The notes under the pieces were generated by a model. The model was not told the DNA's origin and did no database searches. It saw only the letters and a program-made list of their open reading frames with translations. Made by a program: the position numbers and the translations under genes. Positions 6,667 through 14,801 of a DNA stretch of 33,362 nt are shown here, in pieces. Position 1 is the stretch's first letter, and each line of letters opens with the position of its first letter. The stretch comes from JAXLQL01 sp046331625 (GTDB lineage: Bacteria > Acidobacteriota > Terriglobia > Bryobacterales > Bryobacteraceae). The DNA is taken from contig JAXLQL010000049.1 in the NCBI GenBank assembly GCA_046331625.1, positions 1 through 33,362 on the forward strand. The letters run 5' to 3'.

Positions 6667-7853
6667 CTAGTTCGCCGACAAGAGCATCACACCGTCCACC
6701 ACGATGCGATCGTTGGGTCCGATCCCTTCCACGATGGCGATGCGGTTGCCCACCTGTGCGCCGGTGACCACGGCGACCTTCTCGAACACACCCTTGGAAA
6801 GCTCGCGCCACGCGAATGACTTGCCTTCTGCGCTGATGACCGACGAGGCTGGTACGGTAGGCCGGGCTTCGGTCTCTGCGGACAATTGGATGTTGCCGAA
6901 CATTTCCGGCTTCAGCCGGCCGTCGGGATTCGGCAGTTCCGCTCGCACCTTCACGGTGCGCGTCTGCGGATCCACGGTGTCTCCGATCAGGGTCACCCGG
7001 CCGCGGAAGGTCTGGCCCGGATAGGCAGACAGCTCGATGATGACGGGCTCGCCGGTCCTCACCAGGCGGATCATCGTCTCGGGCACGTCGGAGCTGACCC
7101 AGACCGAACTGAGGTCGGCGATGGTCAGCAGGGGCGAGCTCAGGTCATTGCGGAACTCGCCATTCACTACCGACATTTCGAGCACCTTGCCGGAGATCGG
7201 CGCGTGGATGGTCACCTTCTGTCCGAAGCTTCCCGGTTCGATGCCGAGAATCTCGAGTCTGCGGCGGGCCTGCGCCACACCCGCCTCAGCCTGTTCCACG
7301 GCAGCCTTCCCCTGCACCACCAGCGCTTCGGCGTTGATTACTTCCTTCTTGGGCACGGCGCCGTGCTCGAAGAGGTCCTTCTGCCGCTCGTAGTCGATTT
7401 GGGTCTTGGCCAGCACTGACTTCGCCTGAGTGACGCCGGCCAGTGATTGTTGCAGAGCCGAAACGGCCGTATCGATATCGGCGCTCTCCACGGTGAGCAC
7501 CGGTTGGCCCTGTTTCACGAAATCGCCGATCTTCACCAGCACGGAATTCACGCGTCCCGTTACCGGAAGCAAAACGTGCGAGAGGCGATTGGCGTTGGCT
7601 TCCACCTTTCCCGGCGCGGCGACGCTGCCCACGGGGACAACGGCGCCCTGCACGGGCTTTGGCGTGATCTGGGCCAGTTGCGGCGAGTCGGCGGGAAAAC
7701 CGCCTGCCCTGGCTTGGCCGAAGAGGCAAGGGCTTGGGCGCCCGCGGAGCCATTGGTTTGAGCTGCGCTGTTGGCCTGAGTGGCAACCTCGTGGCTGCAC
7801 CCGGCCAGCGCCAATAATCCGGCGGCGGCAATGAAACGAAGGCGTCGAATCAT
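6667..7853 (-). CDS. RND efflux periplasmic adaptor lipoprotein (HlyD/CusB type), apparent frameshift
   Basis: This membrane-fusion protein links the RND pump to the outer-membrane factor. The N-terminus lies in one frame from ATG 7853: MIRRLRFIAAAGLLALAGCS, a lipoprotein signal with lipobox cysteine. The body lies in another frame down to TAG/TAA at 6667: biotinyl-lipoyl-like domain (VLLPVTGRVNSVLVKIGDFVKQG), helical hairpin (AVSALQQSLAGVTQAKSVL and onwards), second lipoyl half (IHAPISGKVLEMSVVNGE), then beta-barrel and membrane-proximal domains. The frames join between about 7689 and 7702. Restoring one base in the C/G run there gives a smooth KPGQAVFP-ADSPQLAQI junction. A protein from ATG 7800 in the second frame would have no signal peptide. 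The break is either sequence error or a recent mutation. It follows the outer-membrane factor by 15 bases. Confidence 0.85.
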
Positions 7854-7868
7854 GTTTTGATATCCCCT

Positions 7869-9134
7869 CTACGAACCACTGGGCGATGCAGCCGATACCG
7901 CATCGATCCAGTAGAGGCTGCGCGCGAAATTGGCGCGGGCCTCATTGTATGTTTGCATGGCGTCATTGAAGGCGCGCTGCGCGTCCAGAAACTCCACCAG
8001 GCTCGCCTCACCCCGGCGATAAGAATACTCGGTGGTGTCACGCACGGACTTCGCCTTCGCAATCATGTCGGCTTCCACTGTGCCGAGCAGTTGCTTTGAA
8101 ACAGTGTACTGCCGGTAAGCCTTCTCCGCTTCGGTTTGGATCGAGGCCTCGAGCGCCTGTACGCGCGCTCCACCGAGGTTGATCTCCCGCTGCGCACGCG
8201 CGATCTCGCCTTGGTTCCGGTTGTAGACCTGCAGTGGCATGCTGAAATACAAGCCCACGGAGTTACCGGAGATGCCCCAAGCATGCTGGCGCGTGAACTC
8301 GGTGCCGACGGAAAAGTCGTACTTGCCGTTGGCAAGTTGCAAACGAAGATCTGCCCGAGACCGCGCCTGCGTCTGCTGGTTGGCCAAGTAGTCCGGACGC
8401 CGCGTCAACGCCAGCCTCAGGATCTCACCGGCCGATTCCACCGAACCTTCCCTCCGGATCTCGCCCGTAATGTCGAAAGCGGCCCCTTTGTTGCGCCGCC
8501 CCATCAATTGCTGCAACTGGGTCTTGGCTTGATCGAGCTGCAATTGCGACTGCGTAACCGCCGCGCTGTATTGAAGCGCGGCCACACGCGACCGTTCCAG
8601 TTCCACCTCGGCCAGGTCGCCCGCCTTCAGCCGGATCTGGTTCACCGCAACCACGCCCTCGAGACTCTTCAGATTCTGCTGCGCCAAAGCCAGGTTTTCC
8701 TTGGCCAGTTGCACGTCCACGAACGCGTTCTGCACGCCTGCCACGATCTGTCGCAGCACCTCCCGAACGTTCAACTCGGCGAGCGAACGGTCCGAAGCGG
8801 CCACCTGGATGCGCTCCTCACGCTTGTGTCCCCGCTCGATCGGAAAATCGGTGTGGATGTTCAACTGGTTGGGGCCGAGCGGCGTATTCGGCGCATAAGT
8901 CGCACCCAGAACGTTCAGGGTCTGGCCGGAAACCGTGAGTACAGGATTCGGCCGCAGTCGCGCCGTGATCGCCCGAGCTTCGGCTACGTTGACGTTCAGC
9001 CGCTCGGCGGCCAAGTCGAGGTTGTTCGCGATCGCCTCGCGAATGGCCTGATCGAGCGTGACGTTCTCCGGAGGCGCGGTCTGGGCACAAGCCAGGGCCG
9101 CGAAAAGAGCGGAAGCGAGGGTTCGCAGCTTCAC
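7869..9134 (-). CDS. TolC/CusC-type outer-membrane efflux protein
   Basis: This 421-residue outer-membrane factor provides the exit duct of the tripartite pump. After a Sec signal peptide (KLRTLASALFAALACAQ) come two OEP repeats: VTLDQAIREAIANNLDLAAERLNV near the N-terminus, and the second from about residue 220 (ESAGEILRLALTRRPDYLANQ). Long coiled-coil helices are rich in Ala, Gln and Glu, as in TolC tunnels. The open frame extends to 9848, but the GTG at 9134 is chosen because it immediately precedes the signal peptide and has AAGGA a few bases upstream. The gene leads the operon with the order outer-membrane factor, adaptor, pump, DUF190. Confidence 0.9.
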   Translation of the reverse strand: MKLRTLASALFAALACAQTAPPENVTLDQAIREAIANNLDLAAERLNVNVAEARAITARLRPNPVLTVSGQTLNVLGATYAPNTPLGPNQLNIHTDFPIERGHKREERIQVAASDRSLAELNVREVLRQIVAGVQNAFVDVQLAKENLALAQQNLKSLEGVVAVNQIRLKAGDLAEVELERSRVAALQYSAAVTQSQLQLDQAKTQLQQLMGRRNKGAAFDITGEIRREGSVESAGEILRLALTRRPDYLANQQTQARSRADLRLQLANGKYDFSVGTEFTRQHAWGISGNSVGLYFSMPLQVYNRNQGEIARAQREINLGGARVQALEASIQTEAEKAYRQYTVSKQLLGTVEADMIAKAKSVRDTTEYSYRRGEASLVEFLDAQRAFNDAMQTYNEARANFARSLYWIDAVSAASPSGS

Positions 9135-9274
9135 TTCCTTATCATGCGAGGTCAGCCCGAAAAAGTCTCTCGCCCCGGCACAGGAGATTCCGTTGATCCC
9201 CCGCCCGGATACATCCCCCGCCGGGGAGTGGTTGCCTCCCCGGCGCAAGGGATTGATCCGATGGCTAACCGCGC

Positions 9275-9889
9275 TTATTTCACCGCTCCAACGAACCCCG
9301 CGTCGAACAGCCGCTTGTCCATCCACCGGCGAGGGGTTTCCTCCGGCAGGATGGAAGCATGCCGCAGCTCGATCAGATATTCCGGCACTTCCCAAACGTC
9401 GCGTTCGGCGGTGCGCCAGTCGCGAAATCGGGTGAGCTTGATGGGGCGCGAATAGCCGCGCAGAGTCTTCTCGCCGGCCAAGTTGTAATAGTGCTCGAAG
9501 TATGACATCACCAACTCGCGCAGCGTACGATAGACTGGCGAACGCGCGCGGAGTCCCGAGTAGTTCGACTTGGCGACCGAACCCCACCGGTCTCCCATTT
9601 GGTAGACCGCCAGGACATGGTCGTCGTCGCGCACCGACTCGAGATCCACCAAAAGCGGCGGAAATCCCTGTGCTTCGAGGGCGGCGGCGCCGAGCATCGC
9701 GCCCTCCATGCAATGCGCCACGCGATCGCGCAGCACCAGCCGCGGCGACCGGCAACGCGGTCCTTCGGGCTCCTTGTTGTATCGAATCTGTTCGTCCAGA
9801 AAGCGCTGGATTTTTTCGGGCGTCTTCAGGCTGCGCAGCAGGCGCCACTCTTCGGGTGAGTAGTTGAACGGAGGCTTGGCGTAGTACAT
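9275..9889 (-). CDS. Transglutaminase-like cysteine-protease-fold protein
   Basis: This 204-residue cytoplasmic protein has no signal peptide. It shows the transglutaminase-like core: nucleophile Cys60 in VAHCMEGAMLGAAALEAQGF, and His91 in DDDHVLAVYQMGDRWGSVAKSNY. The usual Asp of the triad is not obvious; the strand after His91 reads SVAKSNYSG. This Cys-x-Glu-Gly-Ala pattern is common to bacterial transglutaminase-like hydrolases of unknown substrate. ATG 9889 is the first start of the frame. The gene sits 140 bases upstream of the efflux operon on the same strand and 14 bases after the small secreted protein gene, so it may be transcribed with either. The fold call is good; the biochemical role is unknown. 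Confidence 0.7.
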   Translation of the reverse strand: MYYAKPPFNYSPEEWRLLRSLKTPEKIQRFLDEQIRYNKEPEGPRCRSPRLVLRDRVAHCMEGAMLGAAALEAQGFPPLLVDLESVRDDDHVLAVYQMGDRWGSVAKSNYSGLRARSPVYRTLRELVMSYFEHYYNLAGEKTLRGYSRPIKLTRFRDWRTAERDVWEVPEYLIELRHASILPEETPRRWMDKRLFDAGFVGAVK

Positions 9890-9903
9890 GGGGACTGCGT
9901 CAT

Positions 9904-10233
9904 TTAGAATCGTTTCATTCGGCCGCGGATTCGCTTGGCCAGTTTCTCAATTTCCTCGGTCTTCTTGATCGCGCTCATCGACAGCACATGGCGATCGTTC
10001 TTCTCCAACTCGATCTTCAGATCCTCCGCCAACTTCATCAGCTTTGCCGCGTCTTCGATCGACTTGGCATGGTCCGCCTTGAGCAGGTCTTCGATTTGAG
10101 ACCGCTTCAGCCGCGGATCCCGTTCGCCGGGCGAACCCGGCTCGGCCCGGCCAGGAGCCTCCTGGGCCGCCAAAAACGCCCCGAATAGGCCGAAAACCGC
10201 CCAAACCAGGGCCAGAAGACGCATCTGTCGCAT
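9904..10233 (-). CDS. Small secreted helical protein, unknown function
   Basis: This 109-residue protein begins with a clear Sec signal peptide (LLALVWAVFGLFGAFLAAQ, cleavage near residue 23), followed by a Pro/Gly/Glu-rich linker and a charged helical region. The latter runs from SQIEDLLKADHAKSIEDAAK to a very basic end (RIRGRMKRF). No Cys, no catalytic motif and no lipobox were seen. It is likely periplasmic or secreted. I do not recognise the family. It diverges from homoserine dehydrogenase at 10261 with only 27 bases between the two starts, so the promoters overlap. Confidence 0.65.
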   Translation of the reverse strand: MRQMRLLALVWAVFGLFGAFLAAQEAPGRAEPGSPGERDPRLKRSQIEDLLKADHAKSIEDAAKLMKLAEDLKIELEKNDRHVLSMSAIKKTEEIEKLAKRIRGRMKRF

Positions 10234-10260
10234 GGCGTTGTACTGCTATCATAGCCGTTT

Positions 10261-11563
10261 ATGCGCGACGTCAAGGTCGGCCTGGTCGGCCTGGGTAATG
10301 TCGGTTCCGGGACCCTCTCGATTCTATCCGAAAATTCGGCCGCCATCGCGGAAAAGCTCGGATTCCGCCTGATCGTGCATTCGGTCTGCAGCCGAAGCGT
10401 CGCGGCGAAGCAAATTCCGGCATCGCTCGAGCCTGTGAAGCGCACTTCGGATTGGCGCGACGTCGTCTCCGATCCCGAAGTCGACATCGTCGCCGAACTG
10501 ATCGGCGGCACGCAGGAAGCGGCCGCGTTGATCGAAGCTGCGATCGCCAACAAGAAGTCCGTGGTGACAGCCAACAAAGAACTGATGGCCCTGCGCGGAC
10601 CCGATCTCTGGGAGCGCGCCATCGCCTCGGGCATCAACATCGCCATGGAGGCGAGCGTCGCCGGCGGCATCCCGATCCACGCCGTATTGCGCGAGGGAAT
10701 TTCGGGCGACCGCATCGTAGCGCTCTACGGGATCCTCAACGGCACCTGCAACTACATTCTCACCGAGATCGAGAAGAACGGGACGCCGTTTGCGGACGTG
10801 CTGGCCGAGGCGCAACGGCTCGGTTATGCGGAAGCGGATCCGAGCGCGGATGTGGATGGCTTCGACGCACGCTCGAAGCTGGCGCTGCTCGCGGCGCTCG
10901 CGTTCGGCGAAAAGATCACGCCGGCCGACATCCACACCGAAGGAATCCGCCGCATCTCGCCCATCGATTTTCAATACGCGAACAAGCTCGGCCATACGAT
11001 CCGCCTGATCTGCGCGGCGCGATCCACCGAGAGCGGGCTGATTCTTTCCGTGCGCCCGGCGCTGATTCCGCAGTCGACCATTCTCGCGAGTGTGCAGGGA
11101 TCGTACAACGCCGTGTGGGTACGCGGACACTATGGCGCCGATACCTTTTATTACGGGCGCGGCGCTGGTCCGCACCCGACCGGAGTGGCCGTGGTCAGCG
11201 ACCTGATGCGCGTCGCGCGCGAGATCCGCAGCGAAGCCCGAGCGCGTCTCGCCGTTCGCGCACAAGGAACTCGCCGAGTACAAGCCGATTCCCGTGACGC
11301 GCCAGGTGCGCGCGTGGTACCTGCGCTTTCGCGTGGCGGACCGGCCGGGCATCATCGCCGCTCTTGCCAGCATCCTGGCCGAGAAGCGCATCAGCCTCGA
11401 CGCGGTTTTGCAACTGCCCAGCGAGTCAAAACAAAACCTGCCGTTCGTGATTACGCTCGAACCCACCGAAGAGGGCGCCGTGCGCGAAGCCGTTTCGCGC
11501 ATGTCCGCGCTAGACTTCTTAGAGGAACCACCGCTGGCACTACCCATGGAGACTGCGCTATGA
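10261..11563 (+). CDS. hom: Homoserine dehydrogenase, apparent +1 frameshift
   Basis: The enzyme reduces aspartate semialdehyde to homoserine with NAD(P)H in the threonine/methionine pathway. The N-terminal part shows the Rossmann motif GLGNVGSGT (residues 10-18), the VVTANKELMA segment, the substrate-domain signature YGILNGTCNYILTEIE and EADPSADVDGFDARSKLALLA. The C-terminal ACT domain (VADRPGIIAALASILAEKRISLDAVLQ) is encoded in the next frame. The switch fits one extra C in CCC at 11237-11239: removing it joins REIRSEA to ERVSPFAHKELAEYKPIPVTRQ without loss. As written, the first frame runs on and fuses artificially with the next gene. The stop TGA (11561-11563) overlaps the ATG of the following gene. 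Because the gene is normally needed for prototrophy, sequence error is the simpler reading. Confidence 0.9.
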
Positions 11564-12210
11564 AAATGCGGATCGCCCTTGTTTTTGCGTTTTCCCTCAC
11601 CGCCTGGCCTCAGGCGGCAGATTACGCCAACTCCGGATACAAGACCAAGGAAGCGCGCGAGAAGATCGCGGCCACACTCGGCGCCCACGATCGCGAAGAT
11701 ACGCAGAAGCCTCGCGATCTGGTGGAAGCGATGGCCATCGCGCCGGGAATGACGGTGGCCGATATCGGCACCGGCGTCGGCTTCATGCTGCCCTATATCA
11801 ATGACGCGCTGGGCGCCGGCGGCGCAATCATCGCCGAAGACATCTTTCCTGACTTTCTCGACAAGGCCAAAGCGCGGGCCAAGCAGAACAATCTCAAGAA
11901 CGTCACCTTCATCCAGGGCGATACCAAAGACACCAAGCTGCCCGAGAACAGCGTGGACGTCGCGCTGATTCTCGACGCCTATCATCACTTCGACTATCCG
12001 AAGGAAATGCTCGCCAGCATCGCCAAGGGACTCAAGTCGAAGGGGCGCCTGGCGATCGTCGAGTTCTACAAGGAAGGCTTCCGCGATCCCAAGCATATCC
12101 GCTTCACCGAAGCCGAGCTCATCGCCGAAATCGAAGCCAACGGGTTCATGAAACTCTCGTCGAGCAAGTTGAACGACCGCCAGTATCTGGCGATGTTCCT
12201 CAAGAAGTAA
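11560..12210 (+). CDS. Class I SAM-dependent methyltransferase with signal peptide
   Basis: This 216-residue protein has a Rossmann methyltransferase fold. Motif I is VADIGTGVGFMLPYI (about residues 66-80), followed by the acidic end of strand 2 (IIAEDIFPDFL), the VTFIQGDTKD strand and the DVALILDAYHHFDYP post-I region. Unusually, it starts with a good Sec signal peptide (MKMRIALVFAFSLTAWPQA), suggesting export from the cytoplasm where SAM is made. The ATG at 11560 overlaps the stop of hom by four bases, indicating translational coupling. The substrate is not predictable. Alternatives are a protein that lost methyl transfer, or one that stays anchored by its uncleaved N-terminus. Fold confident, location likely, role unknown. 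Confidence 0.85.
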   Translation: MKMRIALVFAFSLTAWPQAADYANSGYKTKEAREKIAATLGAHDREDTQKPRDLVEAMAIAPGMTVADIGTGVGFMLPYINDALGAGGAIIAEDIFPDFLDKAKARAKQNNLKNVTFIQGDTKDTKLPENSVDVALILDAYHHFDYPKEMLASIAKGLKSKGRLAIVEFYKEGFRDPKHIRFTEAELIAEIEANGFMKLSSSKLNDRQYLAMFLKK

Positions 12211-12232
12211 CTCGCGCGAGACGCATTGCACG

Positions 12233-13054
12233 ATGGCTACCGGGCTGATCGGCGTGGGTCTGCTCGGTTCGGCGATCGCCGAACGCCTGGCGGCCGCGGG
12301 GTTCGCGCTGGTCAGCTTCGACGCCGATCCGGCCAAGCGCGTGGGAACGAAAGCGGCAAGCGCAGCCGATGTAGCGCGCTCATGCGATCGCTTGATCCTG
12401 TGCCTTCCGGACTCGCGCATTTCCGCTCAGGTGCTCGGCGAGATTGCGCCGGCTCTCGCTCCGGGCGCGATCGTGATCGATACCACCACCGGCGAACCAT
12501 CGGAGATGGAAAGCTTCGGGCGGCGCGGATTTCGCTACGTGGATGCGACGGTCGCGGGATCGAGCGAGCAAGTGCGCGCGGGCGAGGCGATCGTGATGGC
12601 GGGCGGCGCTCCCGCGGATGTCGGCGCGTGCAGTGACGTGCTCCATGCCTTCGCTGCGCGCGTGTTCCACACGGGCGGGTGCGGCAGCGCGGCCCGTATG
12701 AAGCTCGTGGTGAATCTGGTGCTGGGCTTGAATCGCGCGGCGCTGGCCGAAGGTCTGGCGTTTGCCGAGGCGTGCGGCGTGGATCCGGCGGCGGCGCTCG
12801 AGGTGCTCCGCGCGGGTCCCGCGTATTCGAAGGCAATGGATACGAAGGGCGCGAAGATGCTGACGCGCGATTTCGCGCCGCAGGCGCGGCTCCGGCAGCA
12901 TCACAAGGATGTGCGGCTGATCCTGGCCGAAGGGGGGCGGCTCGGAGCGCGGCTTCCTTTGAGCGCCGTGCATGACGAGTTGCTGCGCGAAGCCGAAGAG
13001 ATGGGCTTGGGGGATGCGGACAATTCCGCCGTCATCGAGGTTATGAGAAGGTGA
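12233..13054 (+). CDS. NAD(P)-dependent oxidoreductase of the beta-hydroxyacid dehydrogenase (HIBADH/GLYR) family
   Basis: This 273-residue cytoplasmic enzyme has an N-terminal Rossmann motif GLIGVGLLGSAIAERLAAAGF (G-x-G-x-x-G), the family segment GAIVIDTTTGEP, the substrate-binding region YVDATVAGSS at about residue 100 and the catalytic-lysine helix MKLVVNLVLGLN (Lys near residue 157). The C-terminal all-helical domain ends with a DKD-like segment (HHKDVRLILAEGG). Family members oxidise 3-hydroxyisobutyrate or tartronate semialdehyde, or reduce imines; the exact substrate cannot be read here. The start follows the methyltransferase gene by 22 bases, so it is probably the third gene of the hom operon. 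Confidence 0.88.
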   Translation: MATGLIGVGLLGSAIAERLAAAGFALVSFDADPAKRVGTKAASAADVARSCDRLILCLPDSRISAQVLGEIAPALAPGAIVIDTTTGEPSEMESFGRRGFRYVDATVAGSSEQVRAGEAIVMAGGAPADVGACSDVLHAFAARVFHTGGCGSAARMKLVVNLVLGLNRAALAEGLAFAEACGVDPAAALEVLRAGPAYSKAMDTKGAKMLTRDFAPQARLRQHHKDVRLILAEGGRLGARLPLSAVHDELLREAEEMGLGDADNSAVIEVMRR

Positions 13055-13134
13055 TGTTTCGAAAACATCCCTGCCGTGCTGAATGCTCCGGCAAGCCGGC
13101 CAAGGCGTCATCACCTTTCGTCATCGGCCATCGA

Positions 13135-13560
13135 TCAAATGCTTTCCCAAGGGTTCATAACGGTCACGTCCAGGTCGTCGTAGTCAGCGACATTGCGCGT
13201 CGCAACGATCAGATCATGCCGGAACGCGGTCGCTGCCAGAAGAGCATCAACCACGGGACGCGGTTTTCCCTTGACCTTGAGTTCCGCGGCAAGATCGCCC
13301 CATCGCTCGGCGATCTCCAATGTGACCGGCAGAACTCGCGCGCCTAACCACGGCATGATTTCGTTAGCGAGCCAGTCTTCCAGACTTGCGCGTCTGTTCG
13401 TTGAAGGCGTTAGCGCGATTCCCTTCCTAACCTCTCCAATGGAAAGCACACTGACGAACACCCGGTCTTTCGAACGGCGCAAGAAGTCTTCTACCTCGGG
13501 CGACGGTGTTGGCTTGGTCAACTCCGAAAAAGCGTTCGTGTCGCTCAGATAGCCGTTCAC
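13135..13560 (-). CDS. vapC: VapC-type PIN-domain ribonuclease toxin
   Basis: This 141-residue PIN-domain toxin has the acidic metal-binding set in place: D7 (YLSDTNAFSEL), E43 (SIGEVRKGI), D105 (RPVVDALLAATA) and a fourth acidic position near 126 (TRNVADYDDL). The pattern ELTKPTPSPEVEDFL resembles FitB/VapC enzymes that cleave tRNA or other RNA. Its GTG start overlaps the stop of the upstream antitoxin gene (GTGA), the usual coupling of VapBC pairs. All acidic residues are intact, so the toxin looks active. Confidence 0.9.
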   Translation of the reverse strand: MNGYLSDTNAFSELTKPTPSPEVEDFLRRSKDRVFVSVLSIGEVRKGIALTPSTNRRASLEDWLANEIMPWLGARVLPVTLEIAERWGDLAAELKVKGKPRPVVDALLAATAFRHDLIVATRNVADYDDLDVTVMNPWESI

Positions 13561-13802
13561 AACGCGATGTCCCGCCCCGTGTCCTGGTCGCGCTCGAACA
13601 CGATGTCGAGGCCGCGAAACGGCGAGCGGGCGAACAAATCGGCCAAGTTATCCACCTGCGTGTGAACAGGCGCACGGCTGGTTGCCGACGAATGTAGAGC
13701 GCGAACCGCGCGATCGACTGCTTCCTCTTCAGAGCGGGCCGCGCCGACCTTTACCACCTCGGAGAGAAGGCGGGCTTGTTCATCGCTCAGGGTGATGGTC
13801 AT
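13557..13802 (-). CDS. VapB-type antitoxin of the adjacent PIN toxin
   Basis: This 81-residue protein begins MTITLSDEQARLLSEVVKVG, an N-terminal strand plus two helices (AARSEEEAVDRAVRAL) of ribbon-helix-helix type. It ends in an acidic/aromatic tail (LADLFARSPFRGLDIVFERD) of the sort that fills a PIN active site. The open frame continues 17 codons upstream to 13853, but the ATG at 13802 starts exactly at the family N-terminus. Its stop overlaps the toxin start. It should bind the promoter and repress the pair. Confidence 0.8.
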   Translation of the reverse strand: MTITLSDEQARLLSEVVKVGAARSEEEAVDRAVRALHSSATSRAPVHTQVDNLADLFARSPFRGLDIVFERDQDTGRDIAL

Positions 13803-13895
13803 GCGGAGGGTTCCCTTCTTCTTCACATTAGCGGTTTCAGCCGGTCCTGTCACGTTTCAGGGTTCAGCCCGGGAGACCGTTACAACGAAGCTTGC

Positions 13896-14069
13896 CTTAC
13901 TCGCATACTGCCCTTGAAGCTGAAAGAGATCAAAGTGATCCGCGGACGCGAGCATGTGGACCAGACGGCATTCGACAGCTCACGGCTCTTCCGCGCCATC
14001 ACGCCGCACCAGGACCAGCGTCACCGCGTTCCGGCCGAGCAGCCGCCCAAGCCGGCGGCGGGCGCTTAG
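13896..14069 (+). pseudogene. Possible 3' remnant of a larger gene
   Basis: One frame reads LTRILPLKLKEIKVIRGREHVDQTAF and then a Pro/Gln-rich end (PAEQPPKPAAGA) before TAG. It has the look of a genuine protein C-terminus, but no start codon with a ribosome-binding site precedes it, and the frame upstream is antisense to the VapB gene. I do not recognise the family. It may be the tail of a gene cut off when the toxin-antitoxin cluster formed, or a chance open frame. Confidence 0.25.
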
Positions 14070-14117
14070 CGAAGCTCATCGCCTCGACATCGCCAGACTC
14101 ACACGGCCCAAGCCCTC

Positions 14118-14138
14118 TATGCGCAAATTGCGTATAAT
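14118..14138 (+). promoter_or_regulatory. Promoter -10 box overlapped by a palindromic operator
   Basis: TATAAT (14133-14138) is a perfect -10 box, only six bases before the GTG at 14145, predicting a leaderless or near-leaderless transcript. The palindrome TATGCGCAA-A-TTGCGTATA (14118-14136, one mismatch) covers its left part. An XRE antitoxin is encoded in the same module, so this is the natural site for autorepression. No clear -35 box was seen. Confidence 0.6.
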
Positions 14139-14144
14139 CGAATC

Positions 14145-14467
14145 GTGACGCGGCCACCGATGACGGTTGTCGAGACCGCGAGATTCCTGAAAGATGCGGC
14201 TTCGCTTGTGGACGACGACATGCGCACGGACCTGGTCGCCTACATTGCATCGCATCCCGAGGCCGGTGTAGTGATCCTGAGTCGGGAGGCGTGCGAAAAC
14301 TGCGATGGGCATTAACGGGCCGCGGTAAGAGCGGAGGCGCTCGCGTGATCTACTACTTTCATTCCGAGCGTCTGCCCGTCTTTCTGCTGGCGATGTACGG
14401 AAAGAACGAGCGAGCGAATCTCTCCGCGGCGGAACGCAACGCCATGCTGGCTCGGATTCCGCCTTGA
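14145..14467 (+). pseudogene. RelE/HigB-like toxin, apparent frameshift
   Basis: The N-terminal frame (GTG 14145, or ATG 14160) reads MTVVETARFLKDAASLVDDD and VAYIASHPEAGVVI. After one base is restored near 14276-14277 it continues as PESGGVRKLRWALTGRGKSG, GARVIYYFHSERLPVFLLAMYGKNERANL up to TGA 14465-14467. This is the full pattern of HigB/RelE-type toxins that contact the ribosome, including the conserved RKLRW, GKSGG-R-IYY and YxKxExxxL blocks. As written, the first frame stops at TAA just after the break. Either one C is missing from the sequence or the toxin is dead. The XRE gene 31 bases downstream gives the toxin-first order of HigBA. Confidence 0.8.
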
Positions 14468-14498
14468 TATCGGGATATGGGAAAGGATAAGAAGCGAG

Positions 14499-14801
14499 AT
14501 GGCGAAACGGCCGACAGTGGGAGAGCGAATCATCGAAGGCCTCGACGAGGCGATCGCCTGGACACACGGAAAGAAGACCGGTGCACGCGTTACACCCGGC
14601 GTCGCACCCAAGGTCGACGTTCGGGCCCTACGCAAGCGGATGGGCCTGAGTCAGAGCGAATTTGCTACGCGCTTCGGCTTACCACCCGGAACGCTTCGCA
14701 ACTGGGAACAAGGTCGCTCAGAACCCGATGCACCGTCTCGCGTGCTTCTAGCGGTGCTGGCCAAGCACCCAAAGATCGTCGAAGACTGCCTTCGGCGGTA
14801 A
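14499..14801 (+). CDS. XRE-family antitoxin (HigA-like)
   Basis: This 100-residue protein has a Lys-rich N-terminal arm (MAKRPTVGERIIEGLDEAIAW) and a C-terminal helix-turn-helix at about residues 40-92: VRALRKRMGLSQSEFATRFGLPPGTLRNWEQG, then PSRVLLAVLAKHPKIV. This N-arm plus HTH layout is usual for antitoxins of HigB/RelE-like toxins. It follows the toxin gene on the same strand and should bind the palindrome at 14118-14136. It is complete even though the toxin appears broken, which is expected because loss of the antitoxin would be harmful. Confidence 0.87.
   Translation: MAKRPTVGERIIEGLDEAIAWTHGKKTGARVTPGVAPKVDVRALRKRMGLSQSEFATRFGLPPGTLRNWEQGRSEPDAPSRVLLAVLAKHPKIVEDCLRR

Noticed and set aside
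7869..9848. 659-residue version of the outer-membrane factor
   Set aside because: The extra N-terminal part is antisense-like relative to the transglutaminase-like gene reading, and a signal peptide with a ribosome-binding site starts at 9134.
10261..12210. A 649-residue fusion of homoserine dehydrogenase and methyltransferase
   Set aside because: The part between about 11240 and 11559 has no protein character in this frame, while the ACT domain of the dehydrogenase is perfectly encoded in the next frame. The fusion is produced by the frame break.
10324..12420. 698-codon minus-strand open frame opposite hom and the methyltransferase
   Set aside because: Antisense shadow without motifs; both plus-strand genes have clear family signatures.
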